A stretch of DNA of 64,000 nt from Paenibacillus sp. LS1 (GCF_026013365.1 NZ_JAPDOE010000003.1:62001-126000); one strand, 5' to 3'; positions 1 through 8,889 are shown, numbered from the stretch's first letter. Numbers and translations are program-made. Notes: generated by a model not told the origin, from the letters alone.

Positions 1-1139
1 AGCAGATTTTACCCTTCTGGTCCAACCTTAAAGATACAACCCACGGTGGATTCTACGGCTGGGTTGGCAATGATCTTCAGGTGAATCCACAGGCCCCCAA
101 AGGCGGGATCGCCACGGCACGGCAATTATGGTCTTTTGCAGCAGCCTATCGGGTTACCGGAAACGAAAGATGGCGCGATCACGCGGAGCACGCCTATCGT
201 TTTCTCGCTGACCATGTGATGGATACCGAATATGGCGGCATGTACTGGATGGTAGATTACACAGGGGAAGCACTGGATACGAGCAAACATGTGTATACAC
301 AATCATTCGGCGTGTATTCACTCAGTGAGTACTACCGTGCTACCGGGGATGCTTCTGCATTGGAACTTGCGAAAACGCTTTTTGCTCTAATCGAGGACAA
401 AGGTCTGGATGCCAAACTACCTGCGTACAAGGAACAATTTGATCGCACATGGAACGAACAGCCCAATGAAATGCTGAGCGAAAACGGGGTAATTGCGGAT
501 TACACAATGAATACGCATATCCATGTGTTAGAGGCCTACACCACGCTCTATCGCGTGTGGCCGGATCAACAAGTGAAGGCGGCACTGGAACGCCTGCTCG
601 GAATTCTATATGAACGGGTGTATGACCAAGACACCAAGTTTCTCGGGGTATTTTTCAACAAACAGTGGGAGTCCATCATTGATCTGCGCTCGTTCGGACA
701 TGACATTGAAGCCAGCTGGCTGATCGACGAAACACTGAAAGTGCTGGGACTGGAACAACATCCGGAGTATGCGGCGATGGTAACGGATATTGCCTATAAC
801 ATCTCCAACGTGGCCGTAAATGCGGATGGTTCACTGTTAAATGAACAAGAAGGTGAACATATCGATGAGAAGCGCATTTGGTGGGTTCAGGCGGAGGCGA
901 TGGTTGGCTTCTATAATGCGTATCAGCGTACAGGTGATCCACTGTTTCTGGAGAGAGTGGAACGCTTGTGGACCTATATCCAAGAAAACATCATTGATCA
1001 GCGCGCTGGTGGGGAATGGTACTGGTCGGTTGATGGGAACGGAACACCGGACCAGAGCGAAATTGCCGGACCGTGGAAATGCCCTTATCACAATAGCAGA
1101 TTCTGTATTGAACTAATCGAGAGGATGGGATCAGAATGA
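1..1139 (+). CDS. Cellobiose/mannobiose 2-epimerase (AGE family), 5' end outside window
   Basis: The reading frame is open from base 3 at the window edge, so the start codon and probably about 20 residues are missing; 378 codons remain. It reads through GGFYGWVGN and NPQAPKGG near the N-terminus, then [48 protein letters not shown] and a C-terminal [14 protein letters not shown]. These are typical of the (alpha/alpha)6-barrel N-acylglucosamine/cellobiose 2-epimerases. Such enzymes convert beta-1,4-linked Glc-Glc or Man-Man into the 2-epimer at the reducing end, in the cytoplasm. The stop overlaps the start of the next gene by 4 bp (ATGA), so the two are translationally coupled. With a GH130 phosphorylase next door, mannobiose is the more likely substrate (inference). 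An internal GTG at 81 is not a credible start because conserved residues lie upstream of it. Confidence 0.85.
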   Translation, partial: QILPFWSNLKDTTHGGFYGWVGNDLQVNPQAPKGGIATARQLWSFAAAYRVTGNERWRDHAEHAYRFLADHVMDTEYGGMYWMVDYTGEALDTSKHVYTQSFGVYSLSEYYRATGDASALELAKTLFALIEDKGLDAKLPAYKEQFDRTWNEQPNEMLSENGVIADYTMNTHIHVLEAYTTLYRVWPDQQVKAALERLLGILYERVYDQDTKFLGVFFNKQWESIIDLRSFGHDIEASWLIDETLKVLGLEQHPEYAAMVTDIAYNISNVAVNADGSLLNEQEGEHIDEKRIWWVQAEAMVGFYNAYQRTGDPLFLERVERLWTYIQENIIDQRAGGEWYWSVDGNGTPDQSEIAGPWKCPYHNSRFCIELIERMGSE

Positions 1140-2320
1140 TACACCCGAAATACAAGGAGTTATTGGAGAAACAGGAGCAGCTGCTTACTCGCCCTAATGA
1201 GATCAATTCTTCCTTCTACAACGGCATATATGATCGGTACCAATATCCGGTTATCACTCGCCATCATGTACCGCTGCATTGGAGATTCGATCTGGATGAG
1301 GCGACGAACCCGCATTTTATGGAACGCCTGGGCATTAACGCAACGCTGAATCCGGGAGCCATCTATTTCAATGGCAAATACATCATGGTCATCCGTACGG
1401 AAGGATTGGATCGTAAATCAATCTTTGCGCTCGCCGAGAGCGACAATGGAATTGATGGGTTCCGTTTCACGGGTAAACCATTGGTCTGGGATGATATCGA
1501 TGCAGATGAAACCAATCAGTATGATATGCGCCTCGTTCAACATGAAGATGGCTGGATCTATGGCATCTATTGCTCGGAACGCAAAGACCCAGAGGCTCCT
1601 GCATTTGATACATCCAGCGCAGTGGCACAGGCAGGACTGGTTCGTACACGCGATCTCATAAGCTGGGAACGGTTGCCCAACATCACAACGAATTCCCCTC
1701 AACAGCGCAATGTCGTTTTGCACCCGGAATTCGTGGATGGAAAATACGCCTTCTATACCCGTCCACAAGACGGATTCATCTCAACAGGCAGTGGCGGCGG
1801 AATCGCCTTTGGTCTGTGTGAGGATATCTTGAACCCTGTCATTCATGAAGAGACAATTATCGACGAACGGAAATATCATACGGTCTATGAGGTGAAAAAC
1901 GGTCAGGGCCCTGCTCCGCTCAAGACGGATCGTGGCTGGATTCACATTGCTCACGGAGTTCGGAACACTGCGGCAGGCCTGCGTTACGTGTTATACACAT
2001 TCGCAACGGATCTGAATGATCCGGCACGTATTATTGCCAAGCCGGGCGGCCATTTCATTGCCCCTTATGACGACGAGCGCGTAGGCGATGTATCCAATGT
2101 TATTTTCTGCAACGGTGCTGTGGTCAATGAAAAAGAAGAAGTCTTTATCTATTACGCATCCAGCGATACCCGCTGTCATGTAGCAACAACGACTCTGGAG
2201 AAACTGGTCGATTATACGTTCAATACACCGGCTGATCCATATCGTTCCTTGGACTGTGCCAGCCAGCGGGGTCAGCTGATTGAACAGAACGAGAAGCTTT
2301 TACAGAAACAATTAACGTAA
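1136..2320 (+). CDS. GH130 4-O-beta-D-mannosyl-D-glucose phosphorylase
   Basis: A 394-residue glycoside phosphorylase of family GH130, close in length and sequence pattern to subfamily 1 mannosylglucose phosphorylases (about 390-400 residues). Visible family blocks are [26 protein letters not shown], the catalytic-acid motif YDMRL (Asp130), [42 protein letters not shown] and [14 protein letters not shown]. The family cleaves Man-beta-1,4-Glc with phosphate to alpha-mannose 1-phosphate and glucose in the cytoplasm. The start overlaps the epimerase stop by 4 bp. Together the two genes give the route mannobiose to mannosylglucose to mannose 1-phosphate plus glucose. No signal peptide is present, so the disaccharide must be imported by a transporter encoded outside the window. 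An alternative is a GH130 acting on longer mannooligosaccharides. Confidence 0.88.
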   Translation: MIHPKYKELLEKQEQLLTRPNEINSSFYNGIYDRYQYPVITRHHVPLHWRFDLDEATNPHFMERLGINATLNPGAIYFNGKYIMVIRTEGLDRKSIFALAESDNGIDGFRFTGKPLVWDDIDADETNQYDMRLVQHEDGWIYGIYCSERKDPEAPAFDTSSAVAQAGLVRTRDLISWERLPNITTNSPQQRNVVLHPEFVDGKYAFYTRPQDGFISTGSGGGIAFGLCEDILNPVIHEETIIDERKYHTVYEVKNGQGPAPLKTDRGWIHIAHGVRNTAAGLRYVLYTFATDLNDPARIIAKPGGHFIAPYDDERVGDVSNVIFCNGAVVNEKEEVFIYYASSDTRCHVATTTLEKLVDYTFNTPADPYRSLDCASQRGQLIEQNEKLLQKQLT

Positions 2321-2505
2321 CATCGGTAAAACGTCCTCTCAGGGAAACCTGCAATGTGCTGAAAATTAGCGAAACAACAGCTAGAATGGCTTTATTCCAA
2401 GTGGGTAACGATGTATACTGATATGGATTGTTATTATGTTGGAAGAAAGTGTTCATCATAGTGACAGCACATTGTGCCTATACCGGCTTGAAGGAGGCGA
2501 CCATA

Positions 2506-3537
2506 CTGAAGAACAATATCACCATGCGGGATATCGCCGACAGGCTCGGGGTCAGCAGTGTGACCGTCTCGAAAGCATTGAATGATAAAGATGGCGTGAG
2601 TGGCGAATTAAAGGAAAAAATTAAAGTGCTTGCTGTTGAAATGGGTTATCGGTATAATGCCGCTGCCCGTTCCATGAAGGAAGGCTTAACCCATAATATT
2701 GGCGTTATTATCCCGGAGCGTTTTACCGGGCCTACACAGTCGTTCTATGTACGCGTGTTCCAGCGCATTACCAAACATCTGGAGGAACAGGGCTACTACG
2801 GCATTCTGCATATTCTGAATGTGGAGGATGAGGAAGAATTAACACTGCCCAAGCTGTACAGCGACAACAAGGTGGATGGTTTCATCGTGCTCGGACAGAT
2901 CAGCAAAGAGTATATTGAACTGGTACGATCGATGGAAGTTCCCAAAATGTTTCTCGACTTCTACGATGAACATTCGGATATCGATTCCGTCGTCACCGAT
3001 AACTTCTACGCTGCCTATGAGCTGACGAACTATTTGGTTCAGCAGGGCCATCGTAACATTGCTTATGTGGGGAACCTGTATTCCACGAGCAGCATCCAGG
3101 ATCGATTCCTCGGGTACTACAAATCCTTGCTGGAACATCGCTTGCCGATGAATCCGGAACTGGTTCTGAATGATCGGGATGAACGGGGTACGTTTATTGA
3201 GATTGATCTGCCGGAACAGCTGCCAACGGCTTTTGTATGCAACTGTGATCAGGTCGCTCATCTGCTCGTTCAAAAACTGACTTCCATGGATATTCAGGTC
3301 CCTGGCCAATGCTCTGTTGTTGGTTTTGATAATGATATCTATGCCATGCTCTCTGATCCCAAGCTGACAACCGTTGAAGTGGATGTGGAACAGATGGCGC
3401 GTACGGCAGTTCAGTCCATGCTCAAAAAGATCGACAACCCGAACCGCAGTTTCGGCCGTGTACACGTGAAAGGTAATATCATTTATCGTGAATCAGTGAG
3501 TTCTACGTCTGCCTCATCAGACTCTTTGGATGTCTGA
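2506..3537 (+). CDS. LacI-family transcriptional regulator, probable CTG start
   Basis: A LacI/GalR repressor of 343 residues. An N-terminal helix-turn-helix (ITMRDIADRLGVSSVTVSKAL) is followed by the hinge helix (YRYNAAARSMKEG) and a periplasmic-binding-protein-like effector domain starting at NIGVIIPERF. I place the start at CTG 2506. An AAGGAGG box at 2491-2497 sits 8 nt upstream, and the resulting N-terminus has the spacing usual before a LacI HTH. The nearest ATG (2524) is 26 nt from that box and would clip the helix region; GTG 2461 and TTG 2428 lack a good Shine-Dalgarno. It lies just downstream of the epimerase/phosphorylase pair in the same direction, so it probably senses a mannan-derived sugar (inference). 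The C-terminus is Ser-rich. Confidence 0.85.
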   Translation: MKNNITMRDIADRLGVSSVTVSKALNDKDGVSGELKEKIKVLAVEMGYRYNAAARSMKEGLTHNIGVIIPERFTGPTQSFYVRVFQRITKHLEEQGYYGILHILNVEDEEELTLPKLYSDNKVDGFIVLGQISKEYIELVRSMEVPKMFLDFYDEHSDIDSVVTDNFYAAYELTNYLVQQGHRNIAYVGNLYSTSSIQDRFLGYYKSLLEHRLPMNPELVLNDRDERGTFIEIDLPEQLPTAFVCNCDQVAHLLVQKLTSMDIQVPGQCSVVGFDNDIYAMLSDPKLTTVEVDVEQMARTAVQSMLKKIDNPNRSFGRVHVKGNIIYRESVSSTSASSDSLDV

Positions 3538-3566
3538 ACTATAGAATTAAATAAACGAACACAGAT

Positions 3567-3598
3567 GACTGGCCTCTATCTTACTGGCCAGTCTTTTC
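3567..3598 (+). terminator. Intrinsic terminator after the LacI gene
   Basis: GACTGGCC (3567-3574) pairs with GGCCAGTC (3586-3593) and is followed by TTTTCTT, 30 bp after the LacI stop. Confidence 0.8.
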
Positions 3599-3613
3599 TT
3601 GATGCATTGGGAC

Positions 3614-4291
3614 TTAAGGACGGCGACGATCTGTTGAATCCATCAAAAATGTAGTCGTTCTCCAAATCGAGAGGATGAGGATCAGCTCATACACATTGGT
3701 TAAAGTCCCGGTTTCCACTGGCAGGGAAATTAACTGTCCTACAAACAACAATGCAGTTCCAACAAACAGCCAAACCCATTTATGTTTGAAAAGAACGATC
3801 AGGCTAACCACTAAGAGTACAATCCCAACGATGATCACCATCATCGGCGGACCTCCATGACCTTCTGCCATATATCTCAGTACTCCATGCTCTTCTATAA
3901 CCTTAAGATTTTTAACCTCCGATAAAGTAAAGCCTACAATCTGGTAGATAACCAGACCTAATGTGATCAGCCATGCTGCCACACTCGATATCCTTCTATT
4001 TGCAAACTTGGCACCTGAGCTACGCAAAATATGATAGCTAACAAGAACAAGGGTAGGGGTAGCGAAGGCATGTAGCCAAAATCGAAGGTTACTAAGAACG
4101 ATTAACAATTCCCCTTCCCCTATCAAATTACCTAGAGCAATAATTCCATTATCATATGCCAAGCTGAACGCTACGAATAGCTGAAAACTGGAATACGCGA
4201 GCCATTGCTTCCTCTGGGTCAAATCGACGGCCATCCGAACAACAAGTATCAAATAAACAAGAGTAAGTACGGAGTATATCCATACATCCAA
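3614..4291 (-). CDS. Uncharacterised polytopic membrane protein
   Basis: A 225-residue integral membrane protein that I do not recognise. I count about seven hydrophobic segments, beginning with VWIYSVLTLVYLILVV and ending with NVYELILILSIW, with short charged loops (RKQW, RSSGAKFANRR, KHKW). The loop after the fifth segment carries a short His/Gly/Pro stretch (EGHGGPPMM). There are no cofactor motifs that I can name. It is a single gene, convergent with the LacI gene. A 30-bp dyad at 4323-4352, about 30 bp upstream of the start, suggests control by a TetR-like regulator. The gene is more A/T-rich than its neighbours. Confidence 0.6.
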   Translation of the reverse strand: MDVWIYSVLTLVYLILVVRMAVDLTQRKQWLAYSSFQLFVAFSLAYDNGIIALGNLIGEGELLIVLSNLRFWLHAFATPTLVLVSYHILRSSGAKFANRRISSVAAWLITLGLVIYQIVGFTLSEVKNLKVIEEHGVLRYMAEGHGGPPMMVIIVGIVLLVVSLIVLFKHKWVWLFVGTALLFVGQLISLPVETGTLTNVYELILILSIWRTTTFLMDSTDRRRP

Positions 4292-4322
4292 GCTGCTTCA
4301 CCATCCTTATTGGTCAATTCTA

Positions 4323-4352
4323 GTAATTATATTTACCGGTAAGTAAAATTAC
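4323..4352. promoter_or_regulatory. 30-bp dyad operator candidate upstream of the membrane protein gene
   Basis: GTAATTATATTTACC (4323-4337) and GGTAAGTAAAATTAC (4338-4352) form an uninterrupted inverted repeat with 13 of 15 positions matching, centred on the perfect palindrome TTACCGGTAA. The size and symmetry are typical of TetR-family operators. It lies 32 bp upstream of the start at 4291 (minus strand). The rest of the gene-free stretch 4292-4645 holds only the pectate lyase terminator. Confidence 0.5.
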
Positions 4353-4525
4353 AAGAGTAACTCGTTTAAATGGATAATTTGTCATAAATTAGTCACATAG
4401 GTAATGAAGATGAATAAAGATTTACACGTTCACCCGGAATACCAAAACATGCTGTAGATGAGACGCCCTTACAAGGAATCATTCTTCAAACGGCCGCCAA
4501 ACTGTATCTGGAGCTAAATTATATA

Positions 4526-4568
4526 AAAAGAGCACCCCCGGCTATCGTAGCTGCAGGAGTACTCTTTT
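4526..4568 (-). terminator. Intrinsic terminator of the pectate lyase gene
   Basis: On the minus strand, AAAAGAGTACTCCTGC pairs imperfectly with the GC-rich arm ending in GTGCTCTTTT, followed by TATAT. It lies about 80 bp past the pectate lyase stop. Confidence 0.7.
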
Positions 4569-4645
4569 CCTTGTATAAAGAAAGTAAAAGCAATAGGTTA
4601 CTCTGATGTCTACTCGATTTGTTCAGACTTAAATCACATCATCGT

Positions 4646-6073
4646 CTAATAACTTGTCTTCAACCAATTGTCCTTGGACCAAGTCAGTTTACCTGAGCCG
4701 GCGCCATTGGAAGCCGTGAGGCGTGCATTCAGCGTGGATGGATCATCCGTAGTGTAGCTGTATGGGAGTGTCGAGAAGCCGTTCCAGGAGAATGACTTTA
4801 CCACAGCCGGGATTGGCGCCAACGGGCTGCCAGACGTATCACTGCTTCCACGGAATGAGCTGCCATCCAAAGAATACATAGTATCGGTCACTCTGATTTT
4901 ACCAGTATACGTTGGATCTGACGGATCGGTCTGGTTGTTGCGAACAGGGTACAGCACGTCCTTAATGACTGATTTTTCAACCAAGACGGCCCCACTCTCC
5001 GTAGAGATTGCCCCATTACCAATAATATCGAACTTATAGCCTTTGGATGCAATCGCTGTTGCCATCGCCGTTGTAATTTTGGCTTTAGCCGCACGTGCAC
5101 CTGTCGAATCCATCACGATGTTATACGCATGTGCGTTGCCTCCACGAAGGCGTGGCATCCGGTCCTGAATATCTTTGTACAAGTTATGGTGCAGCGTCAT
5201 GGACAGGTTGGCATTAGCCGACTCCAAGCTGGTCGAACCAACCAGATGTCCTTTCTTTTGCGGTCCAGAGATCGCGATAATATCGGCTTTGCTGAGACCT
5301 ACAGCACTGCTACGCAGGTAGTTGTACATGGGATAGGAAGCCTTATTTGCTTCCAATTCGTTAATCTGCTGGGTAACCCAGCTGTTCGAGCTGCCGTCAT
5401 CCCCTTTGAAGAGGGACCAGGAGATGGTCACGCCGCTGGTTCCTTTTTTCGAATCGACGAGTCCATCATAGGCTTTATTAAATGTGCAGTGATCAATCCA
5501 TACGTTGCTGTTCTCCTCAAGGGTAATGTAATCCCAATCGTTCTTGTCGTAATCACCTTTGGTGGATTCATCCCATTCCCATAACTCATCAAATTCCAGG
5601 TTACGGATGATGACATTCGAGCTTCGTTTCACACTGATCGCAGCGTGTTTGATTTTGGAGCCATTGGCGGAGAAAATCGTGAGTCCATTGAAACCGTCAA
5701 TCGTGAGCTTGCTGACACCTGTCTGCTTCAATACGGGATGCGTCAACGCATCATTATGCTTGGCAAAAGGAGAAGTCTGCGCTGCGCTCGGAATTTCATT
5801 CCATCCCAGATTCAGATCGTTCATGATCTCAACGACTTTGACACCGGAGTTCTTTTTCAGAGCCAGTGCCAGATCAGTCGCATTATACACTTTCTTATAC
5901 GTGGCTGTGTTCGATTCGCTGATGATACCGCCGCCCGTGTTCCCTTGGGAGAAGCCTGTAAGATTGTAGTCTGCGTTACCCGCTGCCTGCACACTTGCCG
6001 GTCCGGACAATAATGTTAGCCCCAATGTTAGAGCCAAGGCTGCGCTGCACCAGCTTCGAAATGTAGTTTTCAT
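4646..6073 (-). CDS. Secreted pectate lyase, polysaccharide lyase family 1
   Basis: A 475-residue secreted enzyme. A signal peptide (MKTTFRSW, then ALALTLGLTLLSG, cleaved near VQAAG, about residue 31) precedes a right-handed beta-helix. Family PL1 hallmarks are visible: the vWiDH block (VWIDH, around residues 191-195), acidic residues of the calcium site in the preceding WDYITLEENSN stretch, and the catalytic-Arg region DRMPRLRGG (about 304-312). It cleaves polygalacturonate by beta-elimination outside the cell. I start at 6073, where GGGAGG (6084-6089) lies 10 nt upstream; longer starts lack a Shine-Dalgarno box. A catabolite-repression-like palindrome (6158-6177) lies about 85 bp upstream. 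The C-terminal about 90 residues may be a small additional beta module. Confidence 0.9.
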   Translation of the reverse strand: MKTTFRSWCSAALALTLGLTLLSGPASVQAAGNADYNLTGFSQGNTGGGIISESNTATYKKVYNATDLALALKKNSGVKVVEIMNDLNLGWNEIPSAAQTSPFAKHNDALTHPVLKQTGVSKLTIDGFNGLTIFSANGSKIKHAAISVKRSSNVIIRNLEFDELWEWDESTKGDYDKNDWDYITLEENSNVWIDHCTFNKAYDGLVDSKKGTSGVTISWSLFKGDDGSSNSWVTQQINELEANKASYPMYNYLRSSAVGLSKADIIAISGPQKKGHLVGSTSLESANANLSMTLHHNLYKDIQDRMPRLRGGNAHAYNIVMDSTGARAAKAKITTAMATAIASKGYKFDIIGNGAISTESGAVLVEKSVIKDVLYPVRNNQTDPSDPTYTGKIRVTDTMYSLDGSSFRGSSDTSGSPLAPIPAVVKSFSWNGFSTLPYSYTTDDPSTLNARLTASNGAGSGKLTWSKDNWLKTSY

Positions 6074-6157
6074 AGAATTCATTCCTCCCGAAATATGATG
6101 ATTACATTCGTCCATCGCTGCCATGCCATGTTACGAAGGACATGATCTCAATGTAAA

Positions 6158-6177
6158 TGTTGTAAGCGATTACAACA
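6158..6177 (-). promoter_or_regulatory. cre-like palindrome upstream of the pectate lyase gene
   Basis: TGTTGTAA-GCGA-TTACAACA is a 20-bp near-perfect palindrome with a central CG. It matches the general CcpA/LacI-family operator form (TGWAANCG..). The position suggests carbon catabolite control or a dedicated LacI-type repressor. Confidence 0.65.
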
Positions 6178-6325
6178 ATGATCCCTATCTCACATTCAGG
6201 CAGGAAATGCCGATGTAGTAAGGATTTGTACTGTAACCAACCTTGAATCGTACGGAGTTAACTTGGGAAGTAAGGTTTTAGAGATATATCGCGGCAGCAA
6301 GAAGATGTCGGATAAAATGAAACCA

Positions 6326-6358
6326 AAAAAGCAGGACTGCATCTGCTGCAGACCTGCT
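6326..6358 (-). terminator. Intrinsic terminator of the UPF0316 gene
   Basis: On the minus strand, AGCAGGTCTGCA and TGCAGTCCTGCT form a 12-bp stem followed by TTTTTTGG. It lies directly after the stop at 6364. Confidence 0.85.
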
Positions 6359-6363
6359 CGATT

Positions 6364-6879
6364 TTACTTTTTGATGGAACGTGTCCAGAAGCCGCCATGG
6401 AACTGTTTGGGCTCTACGGTAATGACAAATGCTTTGGGGTCCAGATCGAGAATCGTCTGATAGAGCAATTTCTGGTTTTTACGTTTCGCCAGAATCTCCA
6501 TCACAAGCCGATCTCCATCACGTCCGCTGCCCACCCATGCTGTGACGCCGTACCCTTTATCCCGGAGGGCATTCGCGACGTTGCCACCCATCTGGTTACA
6601 GATTACTTTAACGGTAACGTAACCGAGTGCAATCTTTTCTTCAATCCAGGCTCCGAGCAACACACCAAGTCCGTAACCCACCGCGTAGACGATTAAGGCA
6701 GAAGGCTGAGTCAGATACTTGAGTACCAGATTCAGACCGAGCACATAGATCACAATCTCACCCATGCTGATGAGTGCCGCGATATATTTCTGTCCTTTGA
6801 GTGTCAGAATCATCCGGAGTGTATAAGCCGATACGTATACAATCTGGATCAAAAAGATAAATACCAATATTTTAAACAA
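6364..6879 (-). CDS. UPF0316 / DUF2179-DUF5698 membrane protein (YebE-like)
   Basis: A 171-residue protein with three N-terminal membrane segments (FKILVFIFLIQIVYV; ALISMGEIVIYVLGLNLVL; SALIVYAVGYGLGVLLGAWIEE) and a cytoplasmic C-terminal alpha/beta domain. The latter contains GYGVTAWVGSGRDGDR and a KNQKLLYQTILDLDPKAFV stretch. This arrangement matches the UPF0316 family, whose function is unknown. I chose the TTG start at 6879: AGAGGG sits 7 nt upstream and the product then begins MFKILVFIFLIQ, as family members do. An ATG at 6930 would add 17 residues of unrelated hydrophilic sequence with no Shine-Dalgarno box. It is a single-gene unit with its own terminator. Confidence 0.8.
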   Translation of the reverse strand: MFKILVFIFLIQIVYVSAYTLRMILTLKGQKYIAALISMGEIVIYVLGLNLVLKYLTQPSALIVYAVGYGLGVLLGAWIEEKIALGYVTVKVICNQMGGNVANALRDKGYGVTAWVGSGRDGDRLVMEILAKRKNQKLLYQTILDLDPKAFVITVEPKQFHGGFWTRSIKK

Positions 6880-7225
6880 TCGTAATCCCTCTTTCCTGGC
6901 CTTCACATCGAAATTGGCCCTTTGCTGCATATACTCGACGATTTCGTTTCATCTATACTTCCTGTACGTTCGCTCTATCTCCATCATTGGACGTTATACC
7001 CTCATTCTAAACGGTTGGATGTCAATTCGTAGCATTTTCTGCTCTTCGGCATACCGGAACTGCCATTATAGAACCGTTTGTACCGATTATCAACCCGGCG
7101 GAGGTCCCAGGGTCGAAAACAGGGGTCTGTGAATATGCTGTATCATCATTAAGCCGAGCACGATCGCCACAGGATAACGGGTCAGAACCAGGATGGATGG
7201 GTCAAAACAAAAAGGGGGTACCGTC
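6880..7225. other. Divergent intergenic region, nothing recognised
   Basis: 346 bp between the UPF0316 gene and the leucine-dehydrogenase-like gene. It should hold two divergent promoters. I could not find a convincing -35/-10 pair, hairpin or operator. The AAGGGGG ribosome binding site for the downstream gene is at its right end. Confidence 0.4.
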
Positions 7226-8440
7226 ATGCAGCTATGGCAGGAGATGGAGCGGGAAGGCATGGAGGAACTCATTTTTTGCCATGATGCAGATAGCGGATTG
7301 AGGGCAGTCATTGCCATTCACAGCACGGCTCTTGGACCTGCGCTGGGCGGATGTCGCTACTGGACGTATGCGTCCGAGGAAGCGGCTGTTCGGGATGCCG
7401 TGAAGCTTGCCAAAGGCATGACGTACAAAAATGTAATCTCCGGACTGCCGTATGGCGGCGGAAAAGTGGTCATATGGAATGTGCCTTTTGTGAAAGATGC
7501 GGCACCGGATGATGGTAGTTGCGGGTCTGTTAGTGGTGAGCAGGTCGCTGGAAATCTAGGGGTAGAGCAACTAAAAGGCGCCGCCACGGAAAGGGAAGTC
7601 GTCGCCGATCAGGGTGCTGATCGTATAGATATAAGCCTGGATACGGACGTATCCAAGCGGGCGCAGCGCTTTCGCGCACTGGGTCGTTGTCTGGAGCGGC
7701 TGAACGGCCGGTACGTGACCGGTCTTGATCTGGGTACCACGGCGACAGACATGGACCAGATCCGATTGGAGACCGCACATGTGACGGACACCACAGGTTC
7801 GCTTGGGGCGCAGGATGACTTCACCGCCGAGATGACCGCCTACGGCGTACACATCGGCATTGTGACCTCGCTGCGCCAGCAAGGCATTGCATCTTTGCAG
7901 GGCATTCCCGTTGCCGTCCAGGGACTGGGCAAGGTCGGGTATGCCCTGTGCCGTTACCTGCATGCAGCCGGGGCACGGCTCATTGTGGCAGACGTTGTAC
8001 CGGATCGTGTACAACGTGCCCTTGTGCAGTTCAGCGGCGCCATCTCGGCCGATCCGGCCCATATTCACGCCGCTGACTGCAAGGTGTTCGCCCCCTGTGC
8101 CCTAGGGGGCGTACTGACCCCGGCAACGGTGGAGGAGCTGCGCTGCTCCATTGTTGCCGGGGCGGCCAACAACCAGCTGAGTGAACGACAGCTGGTTGCA
8201 GGCCGCATGCAGGCGCGCGGCATCCTGTACGCGCCTGATTATGTGCTCAACGCAGGCGGAATCATCTCCACCGCCTACGAGCTGGAAGGCGCCGGGCCTG
8301 ACCTGATCCGCCAAAAGGTGGCGGGGATTGCAGGCACGCTGAGTAAGGTATACGCAGAAGCTGCGCAATCTGCGATCTCCACAGCCGATGCAGCCGATCG
8401 ACTGGCGGAATCCCTCCTCCGATCAGGCCATAAAAAATAG
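7226..8440 (+). CDS. Leucine/Glu-Phe-Val dehydrogenase family protein with a ~52-residue insert
   Basis: A 404-residue member of the amino-acid dehydrogenase family (normally about 365). The start at 7226 has AAGGGGG 7 nt upstream. Lys68 (GMTYKN) and Lys80 (PYGGGK) fall at the same positions as the substrate-binding and catalytic lysines of leucine dehydrogenase. The usual catalytic Asp lies in TGLDLGTT at residue 168 rather than about 115. The shift comes from an extra segment, roughly residues 84-136, between GGGKVVI and RFRALGR. It is rich in Gly, Ala, Asp and Glu and resembles nothing I know. A Rossmann NAD domain follows (VQGLGKVGYALC, about 233-245). The family oxidatively deaminates branched-chain or aromatic amino acids with NAD. 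The insert sits in the substrate domain beside the active site, so activity is uncertain. Confidence 0.75.
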   Translation: MQLWQEMEREGMEELIFCHDADSGLRAVIAIHSTALGPALGGCRYWTYASEEAAVRDAVKLAKGMTYKNVISGLPYGGGKVVIWNVPFVKDAAPDDGSCGSVSGEQVAGNLGVEQLKGAATEREVVADQGADRIDISLDTDVSKRAQRFRALGRCLERLNGRYVTGLDLGTTATDMDQIRLETAHVTDTTGSLGAQDDFTAEMTAYGVHIGIVTSLRQQGIASLQGIPVAVQGLGKVGYALCRYLHAAGARLIVADVVPDRVQRALVQFSGAISADPAHIHAADCKVFAPCALGGVLTPATVEELRCSIVAGAANNQLSERQLVAGRMQARGILYAPDYVLNAGGIISTAYELEGAGPDLIRQKVAGIAGTLSKVYAEAAQSAISTADAADRLAESLLRSGHKK

Positions 8441-8600
8441 GTCGCCCCACTCTGCCACCTAAGTATCTTCATACCGCCAATACCTCCTCCGCCACGCTAT
8501 TGGTTCAAAGTTATAATATAACCGGAACTCATCATGGGCTTCACTGCATTCCAACGGATTCCGAAGTATCGAAAGAGAACCCCCACTGCTTTGCTCCATG

Positions 8601-8795
8601 CTAATGAACCTGATACACGTTATTTGCCCCTTTTAGCATGGATCTAAAATCTAACGAATCTCAGACACGTTATTGTGCCTGGATTAGTCCTTTTTCGGGC
8701 TAAATAGCTACTTTTTCGAAGGATAGCGTTCCTGAGGTTCGTTAGAATTTATATTTCAGATTTTGACGCTGAATAGGTTGTCTCAGGTTCGTTAG
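8601..8795. repeat. Dispersed repeat family 1, copy A: four 24-bp units, 2 direct + 2 inverted
   Basis: Units start at 8601 and 8651 (plus orientation). Inverted units end at 8745 and 8795. The consensus is CTAACGAAYCTSAGA followed by CACGYTATT. Units of the same orientation are exactly 50 bp apart and the whole element is symmetric about 8698. The 26-bp spacers and 47-bp centre are not conserved with the second copy at 56902-57095. The remainder of the 8441-8932 gap holds only the terminator at 8845-8889. Confidence 0.85.
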
Positions 8796-8844
8796 CGCTG
8801 CGGCGAAGATTCTATGGGATAGTATCTATGGGGTAGGATTACTT

Positions 8845-8889
8845 ATCAAAAGAGCTAACCTCGACATCAGCGTCTAAGTTAGCTCTTTT
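8845..8889. terminator. Terminator-like hairpin after the ABC transporter operon
   Basis: AAAAGAGCTAAC (8848-8859) and GTTAGCTCTTTT (8878-8889) form a perfect 12-bp stem with an 18-nt loop. It lies just beyond the permease stop (minus strand) and is A/T-rich on both flanks, so it may act in both directions. Confidence 0.75.

Noticed and set aside
8601..8795. Regularly spaced 24-bp repeats as a CRISPR array
   Set aside because: Half the units are inverted, units vary in sequence, there are only four, and no cas gene is near.
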